Shown here: piece after piece, positions 55,859 to 64,000 of the stretch | How the letters are laid out: the number at the start of each line of letters is the position of its first letter | Numbering within the stretch: position 1 is the first letter of the stretch | Origin: Paraphoma chrysanthemicola | Taxonomy: Eukaryota; Ascomycota; Dothideomycetes; Pleosporales; Phaeosphaeriaceae | Length of the DNA stretch: 64,000 bases | Assembly (NCBI GenBank): GCA_020744225.1 | Contig: JAGMWG010000004.1 | Location: 1,922,001 to 1,986,000 of the forward strand | Reading direction: 5' to 3' | Notes under the pieces: generated by a model | Told to the model about the DNA's origin: nothing | What the model saw: the letters and a program-made list of their open reading frames with translations, nothing else | The model's database searches: none | Program-made: the position numbers and the translations under genes

Positions 55859-58525
55859 TCACCGCCTCAGCATACCTTCCTCTTGTTCTTCGTCGGCGCT
55901 CGTAATACCTTCTCCCTCGTCACCCTCTCCTGGGCTACCTCTCGGCGAATTGTTATGCGGTCGCTGTGAAGGCGGCGGCTGTGCTAGGATTGCCCTAGAC
56001 GCAGCCGTGACGAAGCTGTCCATGCCAATGCCCATGCCTTGATTCAAGATAGGGGGAGGACGTGGCGAGATATTCCCCACGAGTGTATAATCGTTGCGGA
56101 GTGGTGAGCGCCTGGAAGATGTGTAAAAGCCTGGGTGAATGGTACTCATGGACGAGCTGGAAGGTAGATTCAAGGGCGATGCTTGGCCTAACATCGCTCT
56201 GGTCGCATTCGTGACGAAGCTGTCAGAGTGCATGCCCATATGCTGGTTCAAAGCGGTGGGAGTGTCCCGGGGAGTGTGTTCTGAAGGAGTACCGGCAGGG
56301 CGAACTGCGGGCTGTGGTCTGGCTGGGAACGCTCCATTCTCGACGCGCCGCGGTGAGCGCCTGGGAATTGGCGGCGGCTGGTCTGATACGTCAGCGAGCC
56401 AGTTGAGCAGGCGACTGCCTTGTGTCGATGAGGTGCGACAAGCTACATTTGCATCTGCAGTGTCTATCTGAAGATTGGCCTGCGTGATGAGCGCGCGTTC
56501 GGGCGCTGCGTTTGCTCGGAGATTCTGCTCTTGCTGTGCTTTGAACAATTCTACGGCTGAATCTCCCTGCTGCTCCTCGAGATCATCTTGCATCGCGGAA
56601 TGACTACGGGGCTCAACTTTTGTCTGCTCTGCATGCTCAGCCTCTGGCGATTCGATTTGCTCAACTTGCTCACACTCTTTAGGCGTCCCGTCAAGCTGTA
56701 ATTCCTCGAGAAAGTCGAGCTGCTCCTCATCCAACGCTCGTCCACCATCGAGTTGCCCTTTGCGTTCACCCCGCTCATTGGCCTCGACTTCGGTCTGCCC
56801 AGGAGCCACACCTGGAACGTGCTCGACTTGTGGTTGTTCGACTCGCTCGTCAGCTACCCCACGCGATGGTTCCTCTCCCTCGTCACAGGAGAAGAATTCA
56901 TCGTCAGAATTGTCTTCAGCCCCACTCGGCTCCCCGCGGTCAGCCTCTGGCCAGTCGATCTCTGGCTCTGGAGCTTGGGGCGGCATTTCGGCCTTGTTCT
57001 CAAGCTGTGTCTTCACCGGCTCGACAAGATCCCAAAGAGTCAGCTCGAGCTCAGGCCTTCTCACACACTCCGTCATAAGGAAGGACTTGAGATCTTCCAT
57101 ACTTGGCCTTGCCGGGACGGTGGTAGAATCCACGGGCATCTTACCCTCCATATTACCCTCCTTTTGCCGCTCCTCGAAGTAGAAGGCATTGAGCGCACAC
57201 TCCCATGCTTGCTCATACTGAAGGTCGAGCGTCCCGCAATCCGCGCACTGCCATTGGACTGAACCTTCGGGGCAGCACTTTCGACTGAGATAATCGTCCA
57301 GCGTTGGTGACGGTCGTATGTCAACACAAAGCTGCAGCATGGTCGCAGAGACCAGCTCCATTTCAAGAAATGCAGGGATACGGTTCATCGCCCAGCTGAG
57401 TTCGGCCACACCCTCGTCGACCCAGCGTTCCTCCGAGTCGAACGGTGGTACTAATGCCTCTTTCAGCTCCGAGAGCCTCTGGATAGTGTCATCAAACAGA
57501 GCACAACGTGCGCCGCTCACGAATGCCTCTAACCTTTCTCGCATAAGGCCGATGAATTCGCACCTGGGGCAGAGAGGCTCTTCCACGTCTTTGTTGCGAC
57601 ATCCTTCGCACCGCTCGATGGCACGTACTTTTTCGAGAATCCCCTGACCCGCTTGGTCCACCCAACCCAGGTTTTTCGAAACAGAAGACTCGCTAGCGTC
57701 AAGTTGAGACCCAGACTTTGCATCGTCTTCTGCCTGTTGTCTCTTCAGACGAGCAATTTCTAGATGCGCCTGCTTGAGCTTCTTTGTGACTATCCCATCG
57801 AGATAGAGGTTGTGGTGTCGGCCAAAGGCGACCTTCAGTTCGCTGAGGACATCATGAGTCACGATGCCTTGCTCTTTATACAACTTGAGGTTGATATGGC
57901 TGACTTCGCGATTATCAAAGCGGAAGGTGCAATGCAGGTGAACGTCAGCCGCCGGAGGTTGGCAAAGGCCCTCAGACTTCCACTCGCGATAACTCTTCTC
58001 CAAAGCCTCACCGAGCTCCCTATTGTTGTCGCAGAATTTCATCCGGATTGGATCCCTCGGTGCATACACTCTCAAGCTATGCAGACCTTTCCGAATGCTT
58101 TGGAAAAAGTAATTGTACTGCTTTTCCACGTGAAATAGCTGAGATACCGTCCAAATATACTGGGATCGCTCCTCAGGGTCGTAGGGTTTCGGATGCGGCT
58201 GAATGATGACCCTGAGTTCGAGAGGGCCACTGTAGTGGAATGCCTCGTTATCGTATTTGCTTCCATCACGACGGTGCATGTAGGCATCAAGCAACACATC
58301 AGAAATATCTGGATGCTCTTTGATGGTTTCGCTCCAGTGTTGCGACACTTGCCGCAAACGTACCAAGTCCAGCCAGTCGCAGTGGCTCAGGATTGATTCG
58401 ATGACTTCTGGTGGAAGTTGGAAGGCCTTCGTCTCTGCCCGTACATGAACGGATGGAGTTGCGAGGTCCTTGTACTGTGCGATGACCGCATTAATCTGGC
58501 TTTGGTAGTCAAGAAGGAGTGTCAT
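55859..58525 (-). CDS. Large F-box protein with disordered C-terminus
   Basis: A single exon of 888 residues starts at the ATG at 58525. The F-box lies at about 36-80: FQLPPEVIESILSHCDWLDL then RLRQVSQHWSETI. The next ~300 residues are probably structured (LHCTFRFDNREVSHINLKL, and two CxxC-bearing segments ERCEGCRNKDVEEPLCPRCE and WQCADCGTLDLQYEQ that could bind zinc). The C-terminal ~370 residues are Glu/Gln/Pro-rich and low-complexity. It is likely to act as a substrate adaptor of an SCF ubiquitin ligase; the target is unknown. It is divergent from a second F-box gene across 650 bp. Confidence 0.85.
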   Translation of the reverse strand: MTLLLDYQSQINAVIAQYKDLATPSVHVRAETKAFQLPPEVIESILSHCDWLDLVRLRQVSQHWSETIKEHPDISDVLLDAYMHRRDGSKYDNEAFHYSGPLELRVIIQPHPKPYDPEERSQYIWTVSQLFHVEKQYNYFFQSIRKGLHSLRVYAPRDPIRMKFCDNNRELGEALEKSYREWKSEGLCQPPAADVHLHCTFRFDNREVSHINLKLYKEQGIVTHDVLSELKVAFGRHHNLYLDGIVTKKLKQAHLEIARLKRQQAEDDAKSGSQLDASESSVSKNLGWVDQAGQGILEKVRAIERCEGCRNKDVEEPLCPRCEFIGLMRERLEAFVSGARCALFDDTIQRLSELKEALVPPFDSEERWVDEGVAELSWAMNRIPAFLEMELVSATMLQLCVDIRPSPTLDDYLSRKCCPEGSVQWQCADCGTLDLQYEQAWECALNAFYFEERQKEGNMEGKMPVDSTTVPARPSMEDLKSFLMTECVRRPELELTLWDLVEPVKTQLENKAEMPPQAPEPEIDWPEADRGEPSGAEDNSDDEFFSCDEGEEPSRGVADERVEQPQVEHVPGVAPGQTEVEANERGERKGQLDGGRALDEEQLDFLEELQLDGTPKECEQVEQIESPEAEHAEQTKVEPRSHSAMQDDLEEQQGDSAVELFKAQQEQNLRANAAPERALITQANLQIDTADANVACRTSSTQGSRLLNWLADVSDQPPPIPRRSPRRVENGAFPARPQPAVRPAGTPSEHTPRDTPTALNQHMGMHSDSFVTNATRAMLGQASPLNLPSSSSMSTIHPGFYTSSRRSPLRNDYTLVGNISPRPPPILNQGMGIGMDSFVTAASRAILAQPPPSQRPHNNSPRGSPGEGDEGEGITSADEEQEEGMLRR

Positions 58526-59178
58526 CTCTGCTGAAGTTTGAGGTTGCTGCTGTCGATCGTATTTGTGCTCTCAATTGAACAGGTATTTCTCTAAGCAAAG
58601 ATAATCTGACAACCACACAAGTAATTATTTTGCAAAGTATGCCACAAACCCGCCAGGAAAATACCTATGCAGTCAGTATGTGCAGGGTCGATGGGTCAAG
58701 GCGATTGAATGCCAAGAGACAGCATAGTTCCAGATCTTTGATTCGGGGATAGGATTCAGATGGCCAGTATCCGGAACCGAGCACGCGCAACCACACCGTT
58801 GTTGTCCTGGAGCTATTTTAATATCACACTAGCTACTGTCAAGTGAAAGTGAAACTATATCCTTATTTTTGCGTACAATCTTGTGTCGTCTCAATCGTGG
58901 AGGGCTGCCAGCCTCGATTTTGATTCTTACTAGTAGGAACATCTTTCATAGATACAAACAATTTTGCAGAGACGCTCAAGTGAAGCACACACTTCCCATG
59001 TACTGCGCTGATGCAGTGCATACTGGAGGTTTGGGTGAGTGAAGGATGCAGAACGTCATTCCGAACGCGTCGACCGAACTTCAAGTCGCGTCGGCAACCC
59101 CGCCAATCACCGAACCCGCTCTTTAACATCACCGCAACCCCAGCTCCTCTCAACACCCAGTTCTCGACCGCAACAGCC
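58526..59178. other. Divergent promoter between two F-box genes
   Basis: About 650 bp between start codons of two F-box genes. No gene is seen. The leader just before 59179 is Pro/Thr-codon- and C-rich. Confidence 0.45.
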
Positions 59179-60093
59179 ATGTGCAAACTCGACGACTTGC
59201 CTCCTGAGATTCTGTTTGAGGTCCTGCAATACTTGACCATTACATACAACCGGTGTCCCACTTCCCCGCACCCACTGAACGCACTCGCTAGCACATCCAA
59301 ACACCTGCACGCCGTCGTTGAGGAACACACCCGCGGCCTTCTCAAACAACACGTCCGCTTTACTCCACCCAAGCACTCCAAGACGTTTTCCTGCAGAAAG
59401 AAATGGCTCGCCGAAACATGTCAGTTCTGCCGCCGCAAGAGCCAGCGCCGCGCCATATTCTACTCAGGAATAACATGCTGCCGATTATGTGATAAGCAGA
59501 GATACCCAAAGATGGTACGTACCATCGGACGCCTGAACCAGTTCCAACCTACAGTCCTGGAAATGAGGCTGCAGAGGTAGGGTCCCAAGCTAACTCCGCC
59601 ACCCGCCCAACAGACCATGACGCAGGCCACCAAAGACCATTCCCTCAGCAAACTCGACCTCTTCACGCCCAACACTTTGCACCCCACACTACCCCCGCTT
59701 ACCACCGGCCTCACGACCGTAATGGGTAGCACGTGCACTATGATTCTCGAGTCGGATGTTCTCGCCCGTCGCACCCACATCCAGGCCCTTCTAGGCGCCG
59801 GAGTCGAGTTGGGGCGCCGCGTTGCCGCGCATGATCGCATCATTGCGCACATGGGGCTGTACTATTCTTGTGGGAATGCGAGCCAGGGTGGTGGGTGGAG
59901 GAGAGCGCCGAGGCTGAGTGAGCAGGCATTGGAGAAGGCGAGCAAGAGTATGAGGAGCGAGGAGGGGAGGAGAGAGTACGTGCGCAAGGGGCTGGAGAGG
60001 GAGTGGGCGGCGATGGGGATGGGGACGGGCGCCGAGTGCGGCAAAGGGAAGGGAAGTAGGGAGGACCCGGTGGATGTCGATGAGTGGGATTGA
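59179..60093 (+). CDS. F-box protein with central Cys cluster
   Basis: Exons 59179-59514 and 59614-60093 flank a 99-bp GTACGT...ACAG intron and encode about 271 residues. The F-box-like start is LDDLPPEILFEVLQYL (4-19), continuing HPLNALASTSKHLHAVV. A four-to-five-cysteine cluster follows (CQFC at 81-84 and CCRLC at 100-104), suggesting a zinc-binding element. The second half is variable, ending in a charged DPVDVDEWD tail. It resembles the small F-box proteins that are expanded in Dothideomycetes. Substrates are unknown. Confidence 0.85.
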
Positions 60094-60218
60094 GAGTTGA
60101 TTTGGAGATGGGATTGTAGATTTGGAGAGATTTGGAGATTCGAGTTTTATATGATACCCAATATGTTCGATTCTGAGTAATTGATATGAAGCAATATGTC
60201 TCTATGAACGTTCGTTGC

Positions 60219-61551
60219 TCATTTCGCTGGTCCACGCCCAATCCACACCTTGGAGCTGCGGAATGGCCCCTTCCGTTATCAGTGTTATTGTACTGGTACG
60301 GCGGCCCCAGGGTCAATTGATTTGTGTTGAAATACAGCCAACCATCCAACACCGCCATCGAGTCCGCATGCTGAATCAACGCGTTCCTCATAAGGGTCTT
60401 AACCACGTAATCATCAGCGGAAATTAGTCCCGTGCCTCCAGGCGCATTCCCATTGACAGTCATGTTCTGTTCAAACTTGACTGTATCGACGTAGTAAATT
60501 GCGTTCTGCTCACTCGCAGCAATGTACACTCGACCGCGATCGTCGGCCGTGAAACCAGCTTGCTCCGAGGCAATTTGACCTGGGTTCTGGACTGCGGTTA
60601 GAACCTGAGAATCGTTGAGAGATGTGTCGACTAATGTCTCTTGGGAGATGTAGTAAAACCGGCGAGATGCAAGAACGCCCCAATAGAAGTTGCCCGACGC
60701 TGTTGCTGGAATTAGCATATTTTACGGAGGAGTGAATTGTTGTGGTTCCATGACTGACCTAGGGCTATGCCGTCTGCAGCGGTGGTAATGTGGCCACGCC
60801 GTGTGCCGTTCCACCTATATATGAGTTCGCCGTCATAAGAGCCAACATACTTTTCATCTGCTCGAACAACGCTTGTGTTGAACAGTCTCCTCACTCCTGC
60901 ACCGTTCTCCAGGTCAATTGCAAGTAGCGAACTGTTAGTGCTAGCGTCTGTGATGAACGCATATCCCTCTCGTCCGCCTAGTGTAGTGTTGACTTTCATG
61001 TCGTTCATATTCATGCCATGCGCCAACAGATCTTGAGGTATCGCATATGTTCTAATATGCTCGGCTGTGGTCTCGTTAAAGCTCATCAGTTTCGCACCGC
61101 CGTAGACAGCGTCCGAACCAACTGCTGCACCTGCCGGTATGCCGCTATCGACCACCCATAACCTGCCGCGGTCGTCTAGGATTATGTTCTGGACGTTGAT
61201 GAAGCAAGTGCGCAGATCCTGGCCTGCGGTGCAATTCTGTATGGTCGCATTGGGCCATGGCTTCTCATCGTTGAACGATGTACAGATGACGACGTTGCTA
61301 GGAGTCTGACCGGCATTGCGTGGGTATGTGAGGTACAAATTGTGGTTTGTGTCCACAGCAAGACCTGTGGACGGTTTTTGGCTGTCATGTATGGCTTCCA
61401 AAGGCTGGCCTACGACGTTGAAATCCTGCGGGTACGCGCCTTTGGTGTAGCCAACGCCAAAGGGTCGATAGTCGCCTGGTGGAGATTCAAAGTAAGTCGT
61501 AGCTGAGGATGCAGCAGCGAAAAGGAGAAGTTTGGAAGCATATCGATACAT
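60219..61551 (-). pseudogene. Major royal jelly protein/yellow-like gene with a 3'-proximal frameshift
   Basis: Exon 1 is 61551-60759 and exon 2 starts at 60705, with a 53-bp GTCAGT...CCAG intron and TGCTAAT branch site. The start MYRYASKLLLFAAASSATTY is a signal peptide. Family features are GLAVDTNHNLYLTYPRN, ILDDRGRLWVVDSG, FYWGVLASRRFYYIS and GFTADDRGRVYIAASEQNAI. Near 60271-60274 the frame breaks: up to NNTDN the chain follows the family, then the expected ending KGPFRSSKVWIGRGPAK and its TGA (60219-60221) are in another frame, as if one base were missing in a G run. As written, the frame continues 100+ codons antisense into the F-box gene, to 59840. It would be a secreted beta-propeller protein of about 426 residues if intact. 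A sequencing error would restore a normal gene, so the pseudogene label is provisional. Confidence 0.75.
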
Positions 61552-62084
61552 GTTTAACGAATTTGATATTAAGATCCAATGCCGAGACAGTCATTCTTTA
61601 TCTCAAAGTACAGCAGTCGACTTCCCCGCAGCATCACGACCCTTGTGTGACAAATCTTTCCATGACGCTGATTTACATGGTGTTGCCGGTAATAAGGTTC
61701 GGTACCTGCGGGATCATCTGCCGGCGCATCTTGATGTCGGAGGGGTTGCGATCGGAGTCTGAGATTTACTTTGAGTAATTGCAGATTGGGAATTGTTAGA
61801 CGTGTCCAACTCAAGACGACATCTTCAAGCACTCTTCTCGACAAATTCCGACCGCAACTAATGTTCGCGCAGTCAATACGCGACACCTATTTTCGATGGA
61901 GGCAATGAGATGTGGTTGGTCGAGACGGATCGGCTCGATCGTGGGGCAATGACGCATGGGCGCGGAAAGCACGAGCGTAAGTACGCGACTTGCAGAAACG
62001 CGTCTCGTAGGAAAGCACGACCCGTCCACACCAACAACCGCGCACCTCGCACAGCTGCCACGCCCACCGCCATGCGCAGCCCCG
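61552..62084. other. Divergent promoter between MRJP-like and SLD3-like genes
   Basis: About 530 bp without a gene; it must contain both promoters. Confidence 0.45.
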
Positions 62085-64000
62085 ATGTCTACCTACGCAT
62101 TGCAGACCAAGACAATGCTCCAGTCAGTCTCCAGGAGCCCCATACAACTCCTTGAGCCGGCCCCCGGTCGCGATGAACCGAAAGCGCAGCTCCCATCGAA
62201 AAGAAAGCGGGAGGCTATTTGCGGCCTGGGAAGCTCCAACAAGCCATTCACAATCAAGCCATATCTAGGTGCACCAGACGAAAAGCCTGCGACCTTCAAA
62301 CCCGTGCGAGTAATTGGACGGTCACAACTACCACTGACCTTCCTCGATACCACCTCCGACGAGAATTTCGCCGCCAATGCGCTCTTCTCCGCCCACATTG
62401 CCGTTTTAGAGGACGACGAGGGAGTCAGAGCTCGCAAAATAGACACGCCAAATGTGCTAATAGCACGCTATGACACGAAGAGGACACTATATGCGATCGA
62501 GCGAGTACGGACACGAGTGTACAACATCTGCAGGCTTGCAAGCTGGCTGAAAGAGAAGGACGTGGGAGAACTGTGGGACCCATCGAACCTGCAAGCTTAC
62601 CCTACATGGCCGCTTCCGGCGGGGAGCACAGTAGCAAATGGGGCATGGTGGCAGCATGCTGTGGTCCAAACACAACCCGTAGAGCGGCCCGCGAAGCGAC
62701 CACGGATGTCAATGATGCGTAAACAGGCACCCCAGCTTGTAAAAGACGCGGCGCACCGCTTCGACAGTCCTGTGACGCACGAGACGAATGTCATGACTGT
62801 GGGTCCCACGGACGTCCTGGAGGAACCGCTACAAACACCCTCCCCGCAGGAGCAGCTCGAGTCACTGGTGCAGCAATATCTGGACACAATCTACTTGTCA
62901 AAGACATCCCTTGCGTACTTTGCGAAAGGGCCCCTTACTCGGATACGCAATGCATTCACCTCACCCGAGGAAGGCGCACCGCCCACACATGAGCTGGTAA
63001 CATTCGTACGATCGATGTTGCTCAGCCCAAAGGCCAGCGAGAAAAAGTACTTTGAGAAGCTGCCAGCCACCATCAAAGCACTACCTCCAGGGAGCCTTTC
63101 GGATGAAGAAGCGTCCGGGGCAGTCAAGGCAAAGAAAACGAAGAAAAAACTGAAGCTCAGTCGTGACGGTCTCTACCCACACGAAGAAACCTTGATTAAG
63201 CGTTGGTGGATCTCGGACATGCCTAGTGGCGAAAGCCGCGGTGACGAAACGATGGAACAGCGAATCAGACGTCGCATTGGTGACCTTCGCGTGCGCGAAA
63301 CACTGGCACAGCTGACACTCATGCTCGAGGTTATCGCACTTGAGACACTTTCCACCTACAAGCCACCTCCCGACGTTAATTTGGCAGAAAACGAGACCCA
63401 GCCTCTGGATGACACACAGACCAAGCCAAAGAAGCGCAAGAGGAAGCTCGACGACGTTAGCTTGCAACTAGACTTGTTACTGGACAGACTCTGCATTTGG
63501 CATGCCACAGAAGAAGCCGGCATTCTAGACTTCGACACGAAACCAACACAACAATACGACGACTCAGAAGGAAATACCAAAGACGGCGCAAGCGACCGAC
63601 TCCGCGGCTTCTGCGTCGAAGTGATTATACCATTCTATATGAACCGGCTCCCGGAACAGGCACTCATGATCAACAAGAAGCTTGGAGGGCCGGCTCACAC
63701 CTCGCCACCAAAGCGAAAAGCTATGAAGCCACCAGTTACTTCACGGAAGTCAGGTGAGCCCAAGGAGCCAGAGGCGAAGAAGTCGCGAAGGTCACTCGCG
63801 AGGGTAGCCACAGACACCATGAGAAGAACAACCGAGCGGACCACGCCCTCTTTGAACCGGTCTGCTACAGACTCAGCACTCTTTGCGGGCATCAAACGTG
63901 AAGTGAGCGAAGCCCCACTGTCGGCAATACCATTCCAGCGCAGCCCTTCCAAGAATAACAGGCGCTCCATGTCACAGTTCCGTCATCTCGAAGGACGTGA
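62085..64000 (+). CDS. SLD3: DNA replication initiator Sld3-like (3' end outside window)
   Basis: A continuous frame runs from the ATG at 62085 (MSTYALQTKT; alternative ATG at 62115) through the right edge without a stop, giving at least 638 residues. The Sld3/treslin family signature is seen as EETLIKRWWISDMPSG (~367), LRVRETLAQLTLMLEVIALE, LDDVSLQLDLLLDRLCIWHA and FCVEVIIPFYMNRLPEQALM then INKKLGGP (~529). Basic, Ser/Pro-rich sequence follows (PPKRKAMKPP, RRSLARVATDT), where CDK sites are expected in this family. Sld3 loads Cdc45 onto MCM and binds Dpb11 when phosphorylated, starting S phase. The N-terminal ~360 residues are less conserved. No intron is needed across the visible part. Confidence 0.88.
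   Translation, partial: MSTYALQTKTMLQSVSRSPIQLLEPAPGRDEPKAQLPSKRKREAICGLGSSNKPFTIKPYLGAPDEKPATFKPVRVIGRSQLPLTFLDTTSDENFAANALFSAHIAVLEDDEGVRARKIDTPNVLIARYDTKRTLYAIERVRTRVYNICRLASWLKEKDVGELWDPSNLQAYPTWPLPAGSTVANGAWWQHAVVQTQPVERPAKRPRMSMMRKQAPQLVKDAAHRFDSPVTHETNVMTVGPTDVLEEPLQTPSPQEQLESLVQQYLDTIYLSKTSLAYFAKGPLTRIRNAFTSPEEGAPPTHELVTFVRSMLLSPKASEKKYFEKLPATIKALPPGSLSDEEASGAVKAKKTKKKLKLSRDGLYPHEETLIKRWWISDMPSGESRGDETMEQRIRRRIGDLRVRETLAQLTLMLEVIALETLSTYKPPPDVNLAENETQPLDDTQTKPKKRKRKLDDVSLQLDLLLDRLCIWHATEEAGILDFDTKPTQQYDDSEGNTKDGASDRLRGFCVEVIIPFYMNRLPEQALMINKKLGGPAHTSPPKRKAMKPPVTSRKSGEPKEPEAKKSRRSLARVATDTMRRTTERTTPSLNRSATDSALFAGIKREVSEAPLSAIPFQRSPSKNNRRSMSQFRHLEGR

Noticed and set aside
59840..60218. 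Long C-terminal extension of the MRJP-like protein
   Set aside because: It is the frameshifted read-through antisense to the F-box exon; the family ending lies in another frame.

Overview
This window is nuclear DNA from a filamentous ascomycete. The closest fit is a Dothideomycete (Mycosphaerellales/Capnodiales-like), but that placement is inference from the gene families, not from a search. The evidence for a filamentous fungus is: many genes split by short 42-100 bp introns with GTAAGT-like donors and CTAAC/CTAAT-like branch points; a Zn2Cys6 regulator; two HET-domain genes; a PTH11/rhodopsin-like membrane protein; an AA11-type lytic polysaccharide monooxygenase; a GH105 enzyme; and single-copy eukaryotic housekeeping genes (RIC1, SAS10/UTP3, a TSC10-type reductase, EMC5, SLD3). 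I see no rRNA or tRNA gene, CRISPR array or recognisable transposase.

Layout: 1-4328 has no gene I can support. 4329-14273 holds an MFS transporter, a conserved-looking low-complexity protein, a Ser/Pro-rich small protein and a Zn2Cys6 transcription factor. 14274-17383 is a GC-rich gap. 17384-28012 looks the most accessory: a five-exon NADPH-type D-2-hydroxyacid dehydrogenase, a HET-domain gene, a multi-pass membrane protein, a P-loop GTPase with a coiled-coil tail in AT-rich surroundings, and the AA11 LPMO. 29622-48887 is richer in housekeeping genes: RIC1 (with a GC-AG intron), a Fungal_trans_2 regulator, an 80-residue I78-type inhibitor, an FAD monooxygenase, a rhodopsin-like membrane protein, EMC5, a luciferase-like-domain protein, SAS10 and 3-ketodihydrosphingosine reductase. 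49197-61551 holds a second HET gene, a Cys-rich tail-anchored protein, GH105, a DUF3605 protein, two divergent F-box genes and a major-royal-jelly/yellow-like gene that seems frameshifted near its 3' end. From 62085 an SLD3-like replication initiator runs off the right edge.

How the genes fit together: there is no single pathway or secondary-metabolite cluster. Several adjacent pairs share short divergent promoters (SAS10 with the TSC10-type reductase, 292 bp; the two F-box genes; GH105 with DUF3605; MRJP with SLD3). The secreted or extracellular set (AA11 with X278-like tail, GH105, MRJP-like, I78-type) suits a plant- or substrate-associated fungus. The HET genes and solitary GTPase are the kind of genes found in allorecognition or defence neighbourhoods, but no linked operon-like system can be shown from sequence alone. 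Exon boundaries were deduced by hand from splice signals and reading-frame continuity; no transcript or homology search was available.
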